The position numbers and the translations under genes were made by a program. The notes under the pieces are model-generated. The model made no database searches and was not told where the DNA came from. It worked only from the letters and a program-made list of their open reading frames with translations. Shown piece by piece: positions 32,929 to 42,656 of a stretch of 64,000 nt of DNA. Origin of the DNA: Bimuria novae-zelandiae CBS 107.79 (Eukaryota; Ascomycota; Dothideomycetes; Pleosporales; Didymosphaeriaceae); assembly GCA_010015655.1 (NCBI GenBank), contig ML976677.1, forward strand, positions 440,115 to 504,114, read 5' to 3'. The number at the start of each line of letters is the position of its first letter. Position 1 is the first letter of the stretch.

Positions 32929-33627
32929 ATGTGTCTCTGGACATTCTCCCGCTTCATGTCCAAGCCGAAGGCTCAGCACGAAAGGGCATCCCGAGCGACT
33001 GAAGCACAACGCCATGCTCGGGCCACGAACGAGCCAATGGCGCGGCGCCAACCCACCATGGGAATGACTAAAATTGGGCAAGCTCACATCCAGCAGATGC
33101 CTTCCGTTCATTCCATGCACCCGGATATCTATGGATATATGTCAACAAAGAGCCCCAGCCGCCAAAATTCTACTAGAAGTCAGGTCTCTAAGATGGCCAG
33201 CGCCTCGGATGCCTTGCGTGCACTCGTAAAATACGAGGACCGTGGGGTCAAAGCTGGTTCCGTCACTCCAGAGACTCCGAAGCCTTCCGCCCATGACTTC
33301 GAGGGATTGTTTGTGTCACATGGTCCACGTCGCATGGGGAACGTCGAAGAGATGCATGAGCATGCATTGAAGCGTTCTGGTGCAGTTCGCTACAAGCCAG
33401 TAACAACCAAACGCTTTCCGCCATCCACCACACTGCAACACCAGGCCCAATCTTTCTCTCACGAGTCTTCAGATGAGCCTAGTTCACCGAATTATGGGAA
33501 ACCAGCCGGAAACGCCCGCCTACAGCGCACTGGAGCTATCCGCCGCCCTCAAGGTATGTCCGAGCCATCTCTGCGTGAGGTGAGGCATGCTCAGGCGGCT
33601 ACATTGGCCCAGCTGGAGGGACTCTAA
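32929..33627 (+). CDS. Protein of unknown function, paralogue of the gene at 30946-31593
   Basis: A single 232-residue frame with ATG at 32929 (ACGCAATG context) and stop TAA at 33625-33627; a second Met at residue 10 is possible. The N-terminal half (1-120) is basic and rich in Arg, Gln, Met and Ser, probably disordered. Shared blocks: DFEGLFVSHGPRRMG (123-137), LKRSGAVRYK (147-156), TGAIRRPQGMSEPSLREV (201-218) and a C-terminal ATLAQLEGL. Blocks two and three look alike (R-S/T-G-A-V/I-R), suggesting an internal repeat. No signal peptide, membrane helix or known domain is seen. The tandem paralogue 1.3 kb upstream points to local duplication. The opposite-strand ORF 32854-33120 is a shadow. 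Confidence 0.8.
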   Translation: MCLWTFSRFMSKPKAQHERASRATEAQRHARATNEPMARRQPTMGMTKIGQAHIQQMPSVHSMHPDIYGYMSTKSPSRQNSTRSQVSKMASASDALRALVKYEDRGVKAGSVTPETPKPSAHDFEGLFVSHGPRRMGNVEEMHEHALKRSGAVRYKPVTTKRFPPSTTLQHQAQSFSHESSDEPSSPNYGKPAGNARLQRTGAIRRPQGMSEPSLREVRHAQAATLAQLEGL

Positions 33628-34330
33628 TCATTTCTGCATCACTCTGTTAGCTATTTTGCATATCCTTTTCTGCATACTGCATCCATCCAGCCACTTCCTA
33701 TTTCAGTCAGGAACTGTTTCAAACTTTGCAGTGGTTTTATAGTGTAGATTTTGGTTAATTCCATGTGGTTTAGAGCAACTTTATAGCTCTTCAAATTGCA
33801 ATAATTCCCCCTTGTTAAAACTTATCATGCATCTTTCGTTCTCTTGTACAATTTTCCTCTTTCTACGTGATCCTCCTCCTCAACATTGCCTGATTGATAT
33901 GCCAAGTAACAACTCTATGAAAAATCCTGAAAGTGAAATCAAGGCATGGTTCTTATTATTGAACTCTATGAACAAATACCGTAAGACGCCTTGAGACACC
34001 TTCCAAGCGGTTGCGAGATAGTGGTCCCTATATAAACATTGTGAAGTCACTTCGCTATCCGTGAAAGCTGTCTGGTTCTCACCGAAGTCCCTAGCCAACA
34101 TTCTACATGAACATTTCTGCATCAGAAATTGCACTGTGTGTTTTCAACACCCGCCTTGCTCCTGCTCACCATGCTATATATTTCGATCCATAGCTCTTTT
34201 GCTATATCAACCATGCAACCACGCGAAAAATTCAAAGCTTAAACAACAAAGCTTTGAACTTAAACTTGAAACTCAATCTTCAACCTCAATTACCTTTCCA
34301 ATTACCTATCCACCTTTCGCCTCAACCGCA
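33628..34330. other. Intergenic, non-RIP
   Basis: Normal-composition sequence with several short overlapping ORFs on both strands (33812-33994, 33880-34134, 34061 onward), none with motifs. The final 100 bases are rich in AAACTT/CAACCT runs, like a fungal 5' leader before the ATG at 34331. Confidence 0.45.
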
Positions 34331-34677
34331 ATGGGTGGATTAACGATCTTGAAGAGCGTTCTGAAAGTTGAACGTCAAGCGCCTGACGCGCAAGCGATGC
34401 CAGAATGTAGTGCTTCCGGAGATTGAGCGTGAGACTGTTCGTTCTCCCGGTATGGCTGCACCACGCCCGGTCCATGGTCAGCTCGCTGCTGATAGGGCCA
34501 CTTATTACCATGCGCATGCTGCTAGACGCGTTGAGATTAATCTCAAGCCATCGATACTTTCGGTGCAGCCTGGGATCGGCAATGTACGATATTCCACGAA
34601 GACTTCGGATTCTGGAATTAGTATTATCCCCAATGGTTCGTCTGAGTATAGGGGCTACACTGAGCCTACTACTATAA
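34331..34677 (+). pseudogene. Gene fragment, frameshifted and cut by repeat sequence
   Basis: An ATG at 34331 in good context (CCGCAATGG) opens a 31-codon frame (MGGLTILKSVLK..) that stops at 34424. A second frame, shifted by one base, is open from 34368 through normal-GC sequence to about 34677, with LPEIERETVRSPGM, a VHGQLAADRATYY segment and VQPGIGNVRYS, then runs into decayed AT-rich sequence with runs of Ile and Lys. An unrecognised small intron or a one-base frameshift could join them. A faint LPEIE match to the first paralogue is not enough to call it a third family member. Product unknown. Confidence 0.4.
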
Positions 34678-35071
34678 TTATTAGTAATAGTTTTCTTACT
34701 AAGGCTAAGATTTTATATTTATATATTAGGTGCGTACTAAATATAATTATTAAAGCATTTAATAGCAAGTGCGCATATAATTTAGCTAGTAAAAAGCGCT
34801 ACTAGTGCTATTAAAGTAGTATTTATAAATTTATATATGTTTAAGCTTTTAAGGCTTTATTTTAATAATAGGTTAATAAAATAATAGATTCAAAAAATTA
34901 CCTCAGTACTCTATATCAGTTTTTAAAAATAAAAAGTAATAGTTTTTAAACATAAGTGTTATACTTTATAATATTTACGCTCTAGCTAATTAGCTTTTTA
35001 AATCGTAGAGCTTAGGGATATGCGTAATATTATTTGTTAGTGTTATAGCCTAATTACTCAGAAAGCTATTA
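34678..35071. other. Decayed AT-rich sequence, possible 5' part of Copia I
   Basis: Stop-filled and RIP-like. Its last bases (ACTCAGAAAGCTATTAACGT) join in frame with 38581-38609 and then 51022 onward if the two insertions are removed, suggesting it is the start of the Copia I gag. No LTR could be found in it. Confidence 0.35.
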
Positions 35072-35075
35072 ACGT

Positions 35076-35830
35076 CCCCTCTGCGTGGCGGAAAACCCTG
35101 TGTGGCGGAAACCTACCAGTGCTTTTTATTATAATAAAGTCAACAACAATCAAGAGGCGCAAATAATCTCGGAATAATAATAATAAACCTAAAGCTTTAT
35201 ATCTAGACTAAATGTCTTCTATAGAAAACTCTTACTTAGCCTATAATACTATATTTTACTATAGGTATACTCGTTAGCGTTACTTTAGATAGCCTTAGAC
35301 CTACTAAAAAGTTTATGCATCGTATCTAAAAACTTATTAGGCTATAAATAGATATAAAGAGATTCTATACTAAGCGAAGTATTTAAACATCTAAGCTCGT
35401 TACGCTTTAGTAGCGACCTAATACCTTATTACGTAGGGTTAATAAATAAGAGCCTTACTTCCTAATTAAATAGTAAAGCTAGAAGTAGGATAGCTATATT
35501 TTAGTAATGCTAATATTAGATTGCCCTGCACATCCCCTGTAGCGCTAAGCATGGCCTTTACCTTAATAGTTTAGCTTCGAGCGGAATATCCCTGCAGCCT
35601 CAAGCAATGGTACATGCTGGACGGTACCGGTGGCTCGTGTACTCCAGAGCCTGGTTTTCGCCACCTGTGGCTCAAGTCTTCTAGTCAACGATTTTCTTCC
35701 CGCACCCCATCGAATTCAGAATATCTCGACAACCTATGGCCGGAGCGGGTCGGCCGCCCTCCTTGCTAGCGGGGCCGAGTCTAAAGTATTTATGTTTTCA
35801 TCGTCTGCTGCAAATACCGCTAAATATGCA
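35076..35830 (+). repeat. Left arm of the long inverted repeat
   Basis: The outer 55 bases hold two direct copies of CTGYGTGGCGGAAA (35080-35111) and are spared by RIP. About 35130-35530 is AT-rich with C/T and G/A differences from the other arm. About 35540-35800 is normal and nearly identical to it. An ORF across the inner part (35630-35995) starts at GTG and leaves the arm at its right end. The mate arm gives a matching short ORF on the minus strand (37843-38028), so it is not a convincing gene. Confidence 0.88.
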
Positions 35831-36535
35831 TGTGGCAAAAGGACTCAGATTCACCTCAGGGCAGAAGTCTTGGCAGTAAGCTTTACCCAGAATAGTCAAA
35901 CGCCATGTTCAGACAAGCCCGACTCTGACCAAGCACCCATAATTACGGTAGACGGAACCTATATAGAGACTATACCTCATAACCTGACCGCGTAGATGAC
36001 AGCACTACATTTAGAGTTAAGACAAGCGGACTTTCAATGTAGGCTATCAGTTTTCTGCTGCTCGAGTTCGATAGGTCCGACCGAAGGCTGAATTAGTCGC
36101 GATGTCTCCACCTCATTCCATGCCCATTTTTCTTCTCATCACCCCTTATAGCTCATCCTATTTCCTTTAACGGGATCCGAATCCTCTGCCCCTTGCAAGG
36201 CGCCGCGCGCTTTGTTCCTTTGGCGCAAGGCTACCAAACCTCGCCAAGAACCACCCACAGCGAAACAGAGTCCATTCTCCACCCGAGTCCGAATTTGCCG
36301 ACCTTCATGTTGCTGTAGCAGGAAGGCTTATATTGTTACCCAGTCATACTAAACCTAATTTGTTAGAACTATGCGAATCATGGCGTACGGGTAAAGCTAA
36401 AGGATGCATCTTGCATAAGTGCTTACATATCCAGCTGACCCATTTAATTAATGAGTATATTTAGAGTGAGAAAATCCGCTTTCTTAAGGATCCTCATTAA
36501 TATTCCAAGACATCTACCTCAGAACTACCAAGAAA
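35831..36535. promoter_or_regulatory. Upstream region of the NmrA-like gene
   Basis: Unique normal-composition sequence with no gene. The pyrimidine-rich stretch at about 36100-36300 and a TATATTTA at 36454-36461 lie before the ATG at 36536, giving a plausible fungal promoter. Transcription start is not determined. Confidence 0.4.
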
Positions 36536-37468
36536 ATGTCCAAGATTCTTGCCGTCTTTGGCGCCACTGGCCAGCAAGGGGGTTCAGTCGTGAACTATGT
36601 GCTGAACGACTCAGAGCTCTTCCAACAATACAAAATTCGTGCTATAACCAGCAACATTGATTCAGAGAGGGCTAAACGGCTAAAAGAGAAGGTCGAAGTC
36701 GTCCATGGCGACATGCTCAACCGAGCCTCCCTCGAGACAGCTTTGACCGGTGTGCATACGGTATTCGCCATGACAGCACCCTCCCTTGGTCCTGAAGTCG
36801 AGTACAACATTGTGAAGACGATCGCCGACATCGCCGTTGAGAAAGACGTCGAGTACATTATCTTTAGCACTCTGCCGTCCATTCACGAGCTCTCTGGTGG
36901 CAAGTACACGAAGGTCACACCCTTTGACGCCAAGGCGAAGGCTGAGCGGTACATTCGAGGCCTTCCTATCAAGAGTGCTTTCTGCTCGCTTGGATCGTTC
37001 ATGGAGAATTTCCAGTCCGAAACCTTCTTGGCTCCACGGAAGGCAGATGATGGCACCTGGGTTGTGGCCCTTCACGTCTCTCCGAAGATCCAATGGCCAT
37101 TAATAAATGCTGTCAGGGATACAGGGAAATTTGTTGGTGCAATCCTTGCCGAGCCCGAAAAATATAACGGCAAGACGTTTTGCGCCGCTACGAAGTTTTA
37201 CAGCCTGGAGGAAATGATCGCTATCATGTCTAAGGCTACAGGCAAGACTATCTTTTACGAGCGTATCTCGCATGAGGAGTTTAAGAAGAGTATGGCAATA
37301 CCAGAGATTTTGGCTGATATGTTTGTGGAAATGCTCGCCTTTTTAGAGGAGACTGGTTACTTTGGCCCGGACGGTGAGAAGTTGGTTGCTTGGGCTTCGA
37401 AGAATGCTCGCGGTAGACTGTCCACTTTTGAGGAGTATTTGGAGACTCATCCTCTTCGACTCGAATAA
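36536..37468 (+). CDS. NmrA-like family NAD(P)-binding protein
   Basis: 310 residues, intronless, ATG in a good context (AGAAAATGTCC), stop TAA. The N-terminus has the Rossmann dinucleotide-binding motif VFGATGQQGGSVV (residues 7-19), with Gly 9, 12 and 15 as GxxGxxG. The family pattern continues with VVHGDMLNRASLETALTGVH (about 55-74) and VEYIIFSTLPS (about 105-115). The length fits NmrA/HSCARG-type proteins (about 300 residues), an atypical short-chain dehydrogenase group that usually senses NAD(P)/NAD(P)H or redox state and regulates partners rather than acting as an enzyme. The name NmrA comes from the Aspergillus nitrogen regulator; this protein is a general family member, not shown to be that orthologue. 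Codon use is normal and RIP-free, although it sits between long inverted repeats inside a decayed repeat block. The six overlapping ORFs are shadows. Confidence 0.93.
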   Translation: MSKILAVFGATGQQGGSVVNYVLNDSELFQQYKIRAITSNIDSERAKRLKEKVEVVHGDMLNRASLETALTGVHTVFAMTAPSLGPEVEYNIVKTIADIAVEKDVEYIIFSTLPSIHELSGGKYTKVTPFDAKAKAERYIRGLPIKSAFCSLGSFMENFQSETFLAPRKADDGTWVVALHVSPKIQWPLINAVRDTGKFVGAILAEPEKYNGKTFCAATKFYSLEEMIAIMSKATGKTIFYERISHEEFKKSMAIPEILADMFVEMLAFLEETGYFGPDGEKLVAWASKNARGRLSTFEEYLETHPLRLE

Positions 37469-37825
37469 ACGAGTGGTGTAAGCCATGCCAGGCATAGAGA
37501 CAAGCGGTATTATGAATACCGGACTTGGTCTAGTTGTATGTGACGTGGGTAAATATACGTTTAAGGGGTTGCGATTTGGTATGATGGGTCTCTATCTCTG
37601 TATTCCTGCAATGAAATATTGACCAACATTGGTATTCCGCAATTCTCAAGATAGTCGCTGTAAGAGTATGGGTGGTCAGGTCATGCCTTGCAGAGAGCAT
37701 AGGCACCATCCTGCCCGTGCCATTCGAGGGGACCGGCGCGCCGGATAGAAGAGCGAAGGTGAGAGAATGAGCTAACGGCAGGACACGAGAGAAGACACAA
37801 GACGCGAAAACAATGATTAAGCGGC
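37469..37825. other. 3' flank of the NmrA-like gene, no gene seen
   Basis: Unique normal-composition sequence between the stop codon and the right arm of the inverted repeat. It has a short palindrome GGCGCGCC near 37736. No AATAAA is obvious, which is common in fungi. Confidence 0.5.
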
Positions 37826-38580
37826 AGCATAATTAACGGTATTTATGAGCAGACTATTAAAGCATAAAATACTTTAAACTCGCCCCCGCTAGCAAGGAGG
37901 GCGGCCGACCCGCTCCGGCCATAGGTTGTCGAGATATTCTGAATTCGATGGGGTGCGGGAAGAAAATCGTTGACTAGAAGACTTGAGCCACAGGTGGCGA
38001 AAACCAGGCTCTGGAGTACACGAACCACCGGTACCGTCCAGCATGTACCATTGCTTGAGGCTGCAGGGATATTCCGCTCGAAGCTAAACTATTAAGGTAA
38101 AGGCCATGCTTAGCGCTACAGGGGGTGTGCAGGGCAATCTAACATTAGCATTACTAAAATATAGCTATCCTACTTCTAGCTTTACTATTTAATTAGGAAG
38201 TAAGGCTCTTGTCTATTAACCCCGCTTAATAAGGTATTAGGTCGCTACTAAAGCGCAACAAGCTTAGATATTTAAATACTTTACTTAGTATAGAATTTCT
38301 CTATATCTATTTATAGCTTAATAAGTTTTTAGATACGATGCATGAACTTTTTAGTAGGTCTAAGGCTGTTTAAAGTAACACTAACAAGTATACCTATAGT
38401 ATAATATAGTATTACAGGCTAAGTAGTAATTTTCTATAAAAGATATTAAGTCTAAATATAGCTTTAGGTTTAATATTATTATTCCGAGATTATCTGCGCC
38501 TCTTGATTATTGTTAACTTTGTTATGATAAAAGCACTGGTAGGTTTCCGCCACACAGGGTTTTCCGCCACGCAGGGAGGG
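37826..38580 (-). repeat. Right arm of the long inverted repeat
   Basis: Inverted copy of 35076-35830, ending CCGCCACGCAGGGAGGG. The same three zones occur in mirror order: inner part spared, middle (about 38100-38510) RIP-altered, outer terminus spared. Confidence 0.88.
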
Positions 38581-38609
38581 ACGTTACTCTACTAGTTCCT
38601 AATCCTGTG

Positions 38610-39078
38610 TGTTATGAGGTGCTCTCACTTGATCCGATCCGGGTTAGGGCGGTAAGGTATAAGACGTCTTACAGATTATTTAGTAGTATAGGTTAATGCG
38701 ACAACTTAGCGCGTAGCAATATAATTTAATCTTTATAATAAAAAAGATAACTATTAGTCTGTATAAAGAACTTACTCACACAGAAGATATTATAGTTAAC
38801 TATAAAGAGAGAAATAATATAGGAGAAACTACTATACTATATACTAGTCTATTTCTTCCTTTATATCTAGATAATCTAATAGTTGTCCTTCCCCTTAGCA
38901 AATTACTCTTAATTTAACCTTAAAAGTTATTTTTAGTAGATTATAGTTACGTAACTCTAACTAACCTAAGCGATGCCGTAAGTTTTTATAGACTAGCTAT
39001 AGTATAGCTTTATCTATTTCCTCCTATCTATTATTAGTTACTATTATATTATATCTTAAGGTTCCTAAGATTATAATA
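38610..39078 (-). repeat. 3' LTR of Gypsy H (left on the plus strand)
   Basis: Starts TGTTATGAGGTGCTC and ends TTATAATA (RIP form of CGTAACA). The outer 60 bases are spared (GATCCGATCCGGGTTAGGGCGG); the inner end is RIP-altered. Confidence 0.9.
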
Positions 39079-42000
39079 TTATTCCTCCCTTTAAGGTAAT
39101 TATCCTAACACCTATTATTTTATAATTATATAGTGGCGCTAGCGCGCGCGTATAAGTAGCTATTAAGACTTTTATTATAAATTTATTTTTTAACCTCTTT
39201 ATTAGTTGCCTAACTATGGCTAACGTTTTAAAAATGTCTCCTAACTAGTGTTGCCTAGACTAGATAAAGACTATTTTTAACGCGAACGTAAAGATGCTAA
39301 CTCTACATAGTTACTATAAAGAAAAAGGTCTAAAGTATATAATAAAGTTATCTACTAGCTTCTACGCTTACTGTATTTAAGCGAAGGCTTAGTATAATTT
39401 TATCTTAATATAAACTAAGTATTAAGAGATAAAGGTAAAGTAGTATTAAATAGTTATAAAGCTTTATAAGGCGCGGTATTAGCTCCTTAATTTAAAAAAG
39501 GCGTTAGTTATCGAGAAAGCAAAAGAGTATTATTATGAACTTAAGAAAATTATATTAATAAAGAAGTTAAAGTGTCTAGAGCGTTAGGCTAGGATTCTAA
39601 AGCTTTTTTTAAGGGTATAGACGCTAGCGCCCTTATTTTATCTTTATTATTTTTACCTATATTTAACTTAAGCTAGTTATAAGCTAACTTATTTACTTTC
39701 TTTAATCCTTTTGCGTCTTTCGACTTCTCCGAGTTTCTAGCTAATCTGGCCACGGCACCTCTGGATGCTCCTTATGGAACCTCTCCAGCGCTGTCCTGTA
39801 GTTTGTGAGGTTTTGTACTAGTTTCTACGTATTGTGGCTCTCTAGCCAACTTTCCTATTTCATCAGGTACTTATATTAATGTCTAATCCTTTATAGGTCT
39901 CTAATTGCTTTAATCTTGTACTCTTTATCTTTAAATTCTAGTTATAATTCTAGCTCGGCGTCTAGTAGTGCTAGTTCTAATAATAATTTATAAAAGACTA
40001 GGGATATGCGTGTATCTATAGGTAACTATAGTTTAAAATTAACTAGGCCTTTAACTTCCTAAATTTTAAACAGCCCTCTTTAAAGATTATTTAGTTTTTT
40101 ACTTAATTATATTATGTTAAAGTTATTTATAAGAGGAGAACCTTATCCCCTTCCTTAAAAGTTAGTTTTTTAATTCTTTTTTTATTTGCGCTTCTCGCTA
40201 TTCATATATTTTCCTAGGTGATATTTTACGTAAGATTTTATATAGTACCGGTATAGGTTCTGCCTTCTTAGCTACGTCCTTCGCGACGCTTTTGATGTCT
40301 AACAGATCATAGTAAGCCATTGGCTCACATTCGTGATTAGCATAGTATAGCGAGTATCCTATAGTTGCCAATTTTGCACTATTATATGCTAACTAGGCTA
40401 TTAGTAATAACTTTATCTAGTTATCCTAAGGCTTATTTATATATATTTAATAGTATTATTTTAGGGATTAGTTAGTTTGCTCAGCTTGTTTATTTATTTA
40501 TCTAGGGGTAGAAGCTCGTTGTAAGCTTATTCGTAATTTTTAATTTTGCTATAAATATAGTCTAATATAAGGATGTAAATATTTTTGCCCTATTTATAAT
40601 AAACTTATTAAGTTATCTACCGTGTAAAATTAGCTTTTTTTCTACTACATAACCTAGTTTGTTAGCTAATATAGCCTTTTAGATAAGTATAAATCTTGCT
40701 TCCTTTATAAGTCGATCTACCATGTTTAGGATTAAATTATAGGATTATTCTAACCCTAGTCCTGTAGATGCTAGTAGCTTTATAATAAAGTCTATTATTA
40801 CGCTTAACTATAGTTATAGGGGTGGCTATAGTAGCTATAGGAAGCTATAGGGCTTATATATTTTAAGCTTATTTTAATAATAGGCTAAATAGTTACCTAT
40901 AACCTTTTATACTATCTATCTAAGCCCAAAAATAGCGTATTTATTCGTGATTTAACGCGTTATTTCTGGTATTTCTAGGTGTCCTTAATTCTTATCTTTA
41001 TTCATTATTTTAATTAGTAATATTGCCACTTATTTACTTATTTTTATTCTATTTTTATAGTTTTATGCGGACAATTTTATAGCTTCCTAAAAATTATACG
41101 CGTGTTAATTGTTATTTGCGAGCCTTATATAGTCCTAGGTATCTTCTACTAGAGGTCTATAATAAGTAAAGTCCACACGTCGTGCCTCTAGCGCCAGCGT
41201 GTACTGCGTTTTGTTATAGCGTAAGGTTCTATCCTTTGCTTTCGTGAGGACGGCGTCGTGGTCGAGGCTATTCTCTTTTTTTATAAGATTAGAACGTCTG
41301 TTAAGGGCGTTTGCTGCTCTATTAGTAGTTCCTGCTAGGTAGGTAATTTAAAAGTTATATTCTACTAACTATTTAGACTATTTAGACTGCCCTTAATTAA
41401 GCTTCTTTATTATTATAAAGTAGGTAAGGTTTAGGTAGTTAAAAAATACTTTTACTTAGTATTTAGCTCCCTTAAGCTATGCTTCCTACTACTTAAAGTA
41501 ATTATTAATTACTAAAAGTTCTTTATTATAGATTTTATAATTCAGTTCTACTCTTAAAAACTTCCTTAAGTAGTAGAACACTAGTCTCTACTTTTTATTA
41601 TTATATTTTTATAGGAGTATAGCTCCTAGCACGTAGTCTAATACGTTAGTATAAATATAATATTACTACTTTAGATTATATATTTATAATAATAGCGCGG
41701 TTAGGAATAAGCGCTTTATCTTCTTCAAGCCTCTTGTTTTTCTTTTTATAGTACTTACTACTTATTGGTCTTCGTAAGCTCTATTATTGGAGCGATTATC
41801 TTAGAGTAGTTCTTAATAAACTTACAATAGAAGTTAGGAAAGCTAAAGAAGGACTGGATACCATTTACTAACTTTAAAAGTAATTATTTTTCTATTATTA
41901 TAATCTTCTTTAGGTCTATCTTAACGCCTTTTCGCAATCACAAATCCTAGGTACTCTATTTTAGTAAAGTAAAACTTATGCTTTTTAAAGTATAAGAGTG

Positions 42001-42444
42001 ACTTATGCTCTTATAGCTTCCTAAGTACCTTTTAAATGTGCTCTTTATATTTCTATAAAGAATTACTTAAATAGATTAGCATATTATCTAAATACGCTAT
42101 ATAAAATATATTTAAATGTTTATATAGAACTTAGTTTATAAGTTTCTAAAAGGTTGCTAGGGAATTTATTAGGCCTATTAGCATAACTATGTACTTAAAA
42201 AGACCGTATTATATATAAAAAGCAGTTTTCTATTTATATCCCCCAGCGATTAATATTTAATAGACTCTATCCTAAATATTAAACTTTACAAACTATTTCG
42301 CCCTGTAGAAATAATATATAGGCTTTATAATTAGAAGTAATAGGTATTAGTTTTTAACTATTGAGGCATTTAGCTACTTGTAGTCTATATAGAGCTAAAG
42401 TCTACTATCTTTTATAGGTATAAAGGGTATTAGGAAGGCTATAG
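39079..42444 (-). pseudogene. Gypsy H pol, 3' part: RT end, RNase H, integrase, chromodomain
   Basis: Minus strand from 42444 down. The RT active site YLDN is at 42083-42094 (second Asp lost). RNase H is about 41760-41330 and integrase about 41300-40200. A chromodomain is at about 39923-39772, starting EYKIKAIRDL and including YKYLMK, with Trp stops. 39079-39760 is AT-rich 3' sequence with a short spared patch at about 39720-39830. The upstream half is beyond Copia J at 47751. Confidence 0.72.
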
Positions 42445-42449
42445 GACTG

Positions 42450-42656
42450 TGTCAGATTGGAGGGCAATCTTGATGAGATGGAAAAGTGATTGTTTATTGA
42501 TTTTGTGCGTTATGGGAGGTAGCATCTTCTATATAACCATAAAGACATCCCTTGCTTTGTTGTGTAACGTATCTCATGCAAGGGAGGAATGTATCTTATG
42601 CAAGGGTACTAGTGCGCCAGCCACCTTGCAAGCGCAAAGGACCATGTAATTAGATA
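42450..42656 (-). repeat. 3' LTR of Copia J (left on the plus strand)
   Basis: Starts TGTCAGATTGGAGGG and ends AATTAGATA (RIP form of AATCGGACA). The outer two thirds are spared. The ORF at 42449-42649 is simply this LTR. Confidence 0.93.

Larger units (their letters stand above)
35076..38580. mobile_element. 3.5-kb element with 755-bp inverted repeats carrying an NmrA-like gene
   Basis: Left arm 35076-35830 and right arm 37826-38580 are inverted copies. They share the outer GCGTGGCGGAAAACCCTG terminus, an AT-rich RIP-altered middle, and an inner part of normal composition that is almost identical (identity guessed by eye). The pair encloses about 2 kb of unique sequence with one intact gene. 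ACGT stands on both sides (35072-35075, 38581-38584) and may be a 4-bp target duplication; it is palindromic, so this is weak alone. The flanks fit together as a Copia gag frame when the element is removed, which supports insertion. No transposase is present. Confidence 0.6.

Noticed and set aside
35630..35995. 121-residue ORF starting in the left inverted-repeat arm
   Set aside because: It begins with GTG, not ATG; its matching part is also present in the right arm, and the rest simply runs into unique sequence. No domain is recognised.
36595..37103. ORFs of 88-137 residues overlapping the NmrA-like gene
   Set aside because: Shadows in other frames of a clearly coding gene with a recognised Rossmann motif.
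37843..38028. 61-residue minus-strand ORF similar to 35630-35995
   Set aside because: It is the mirror image of the same repeat arm and diverges where the arm ends.
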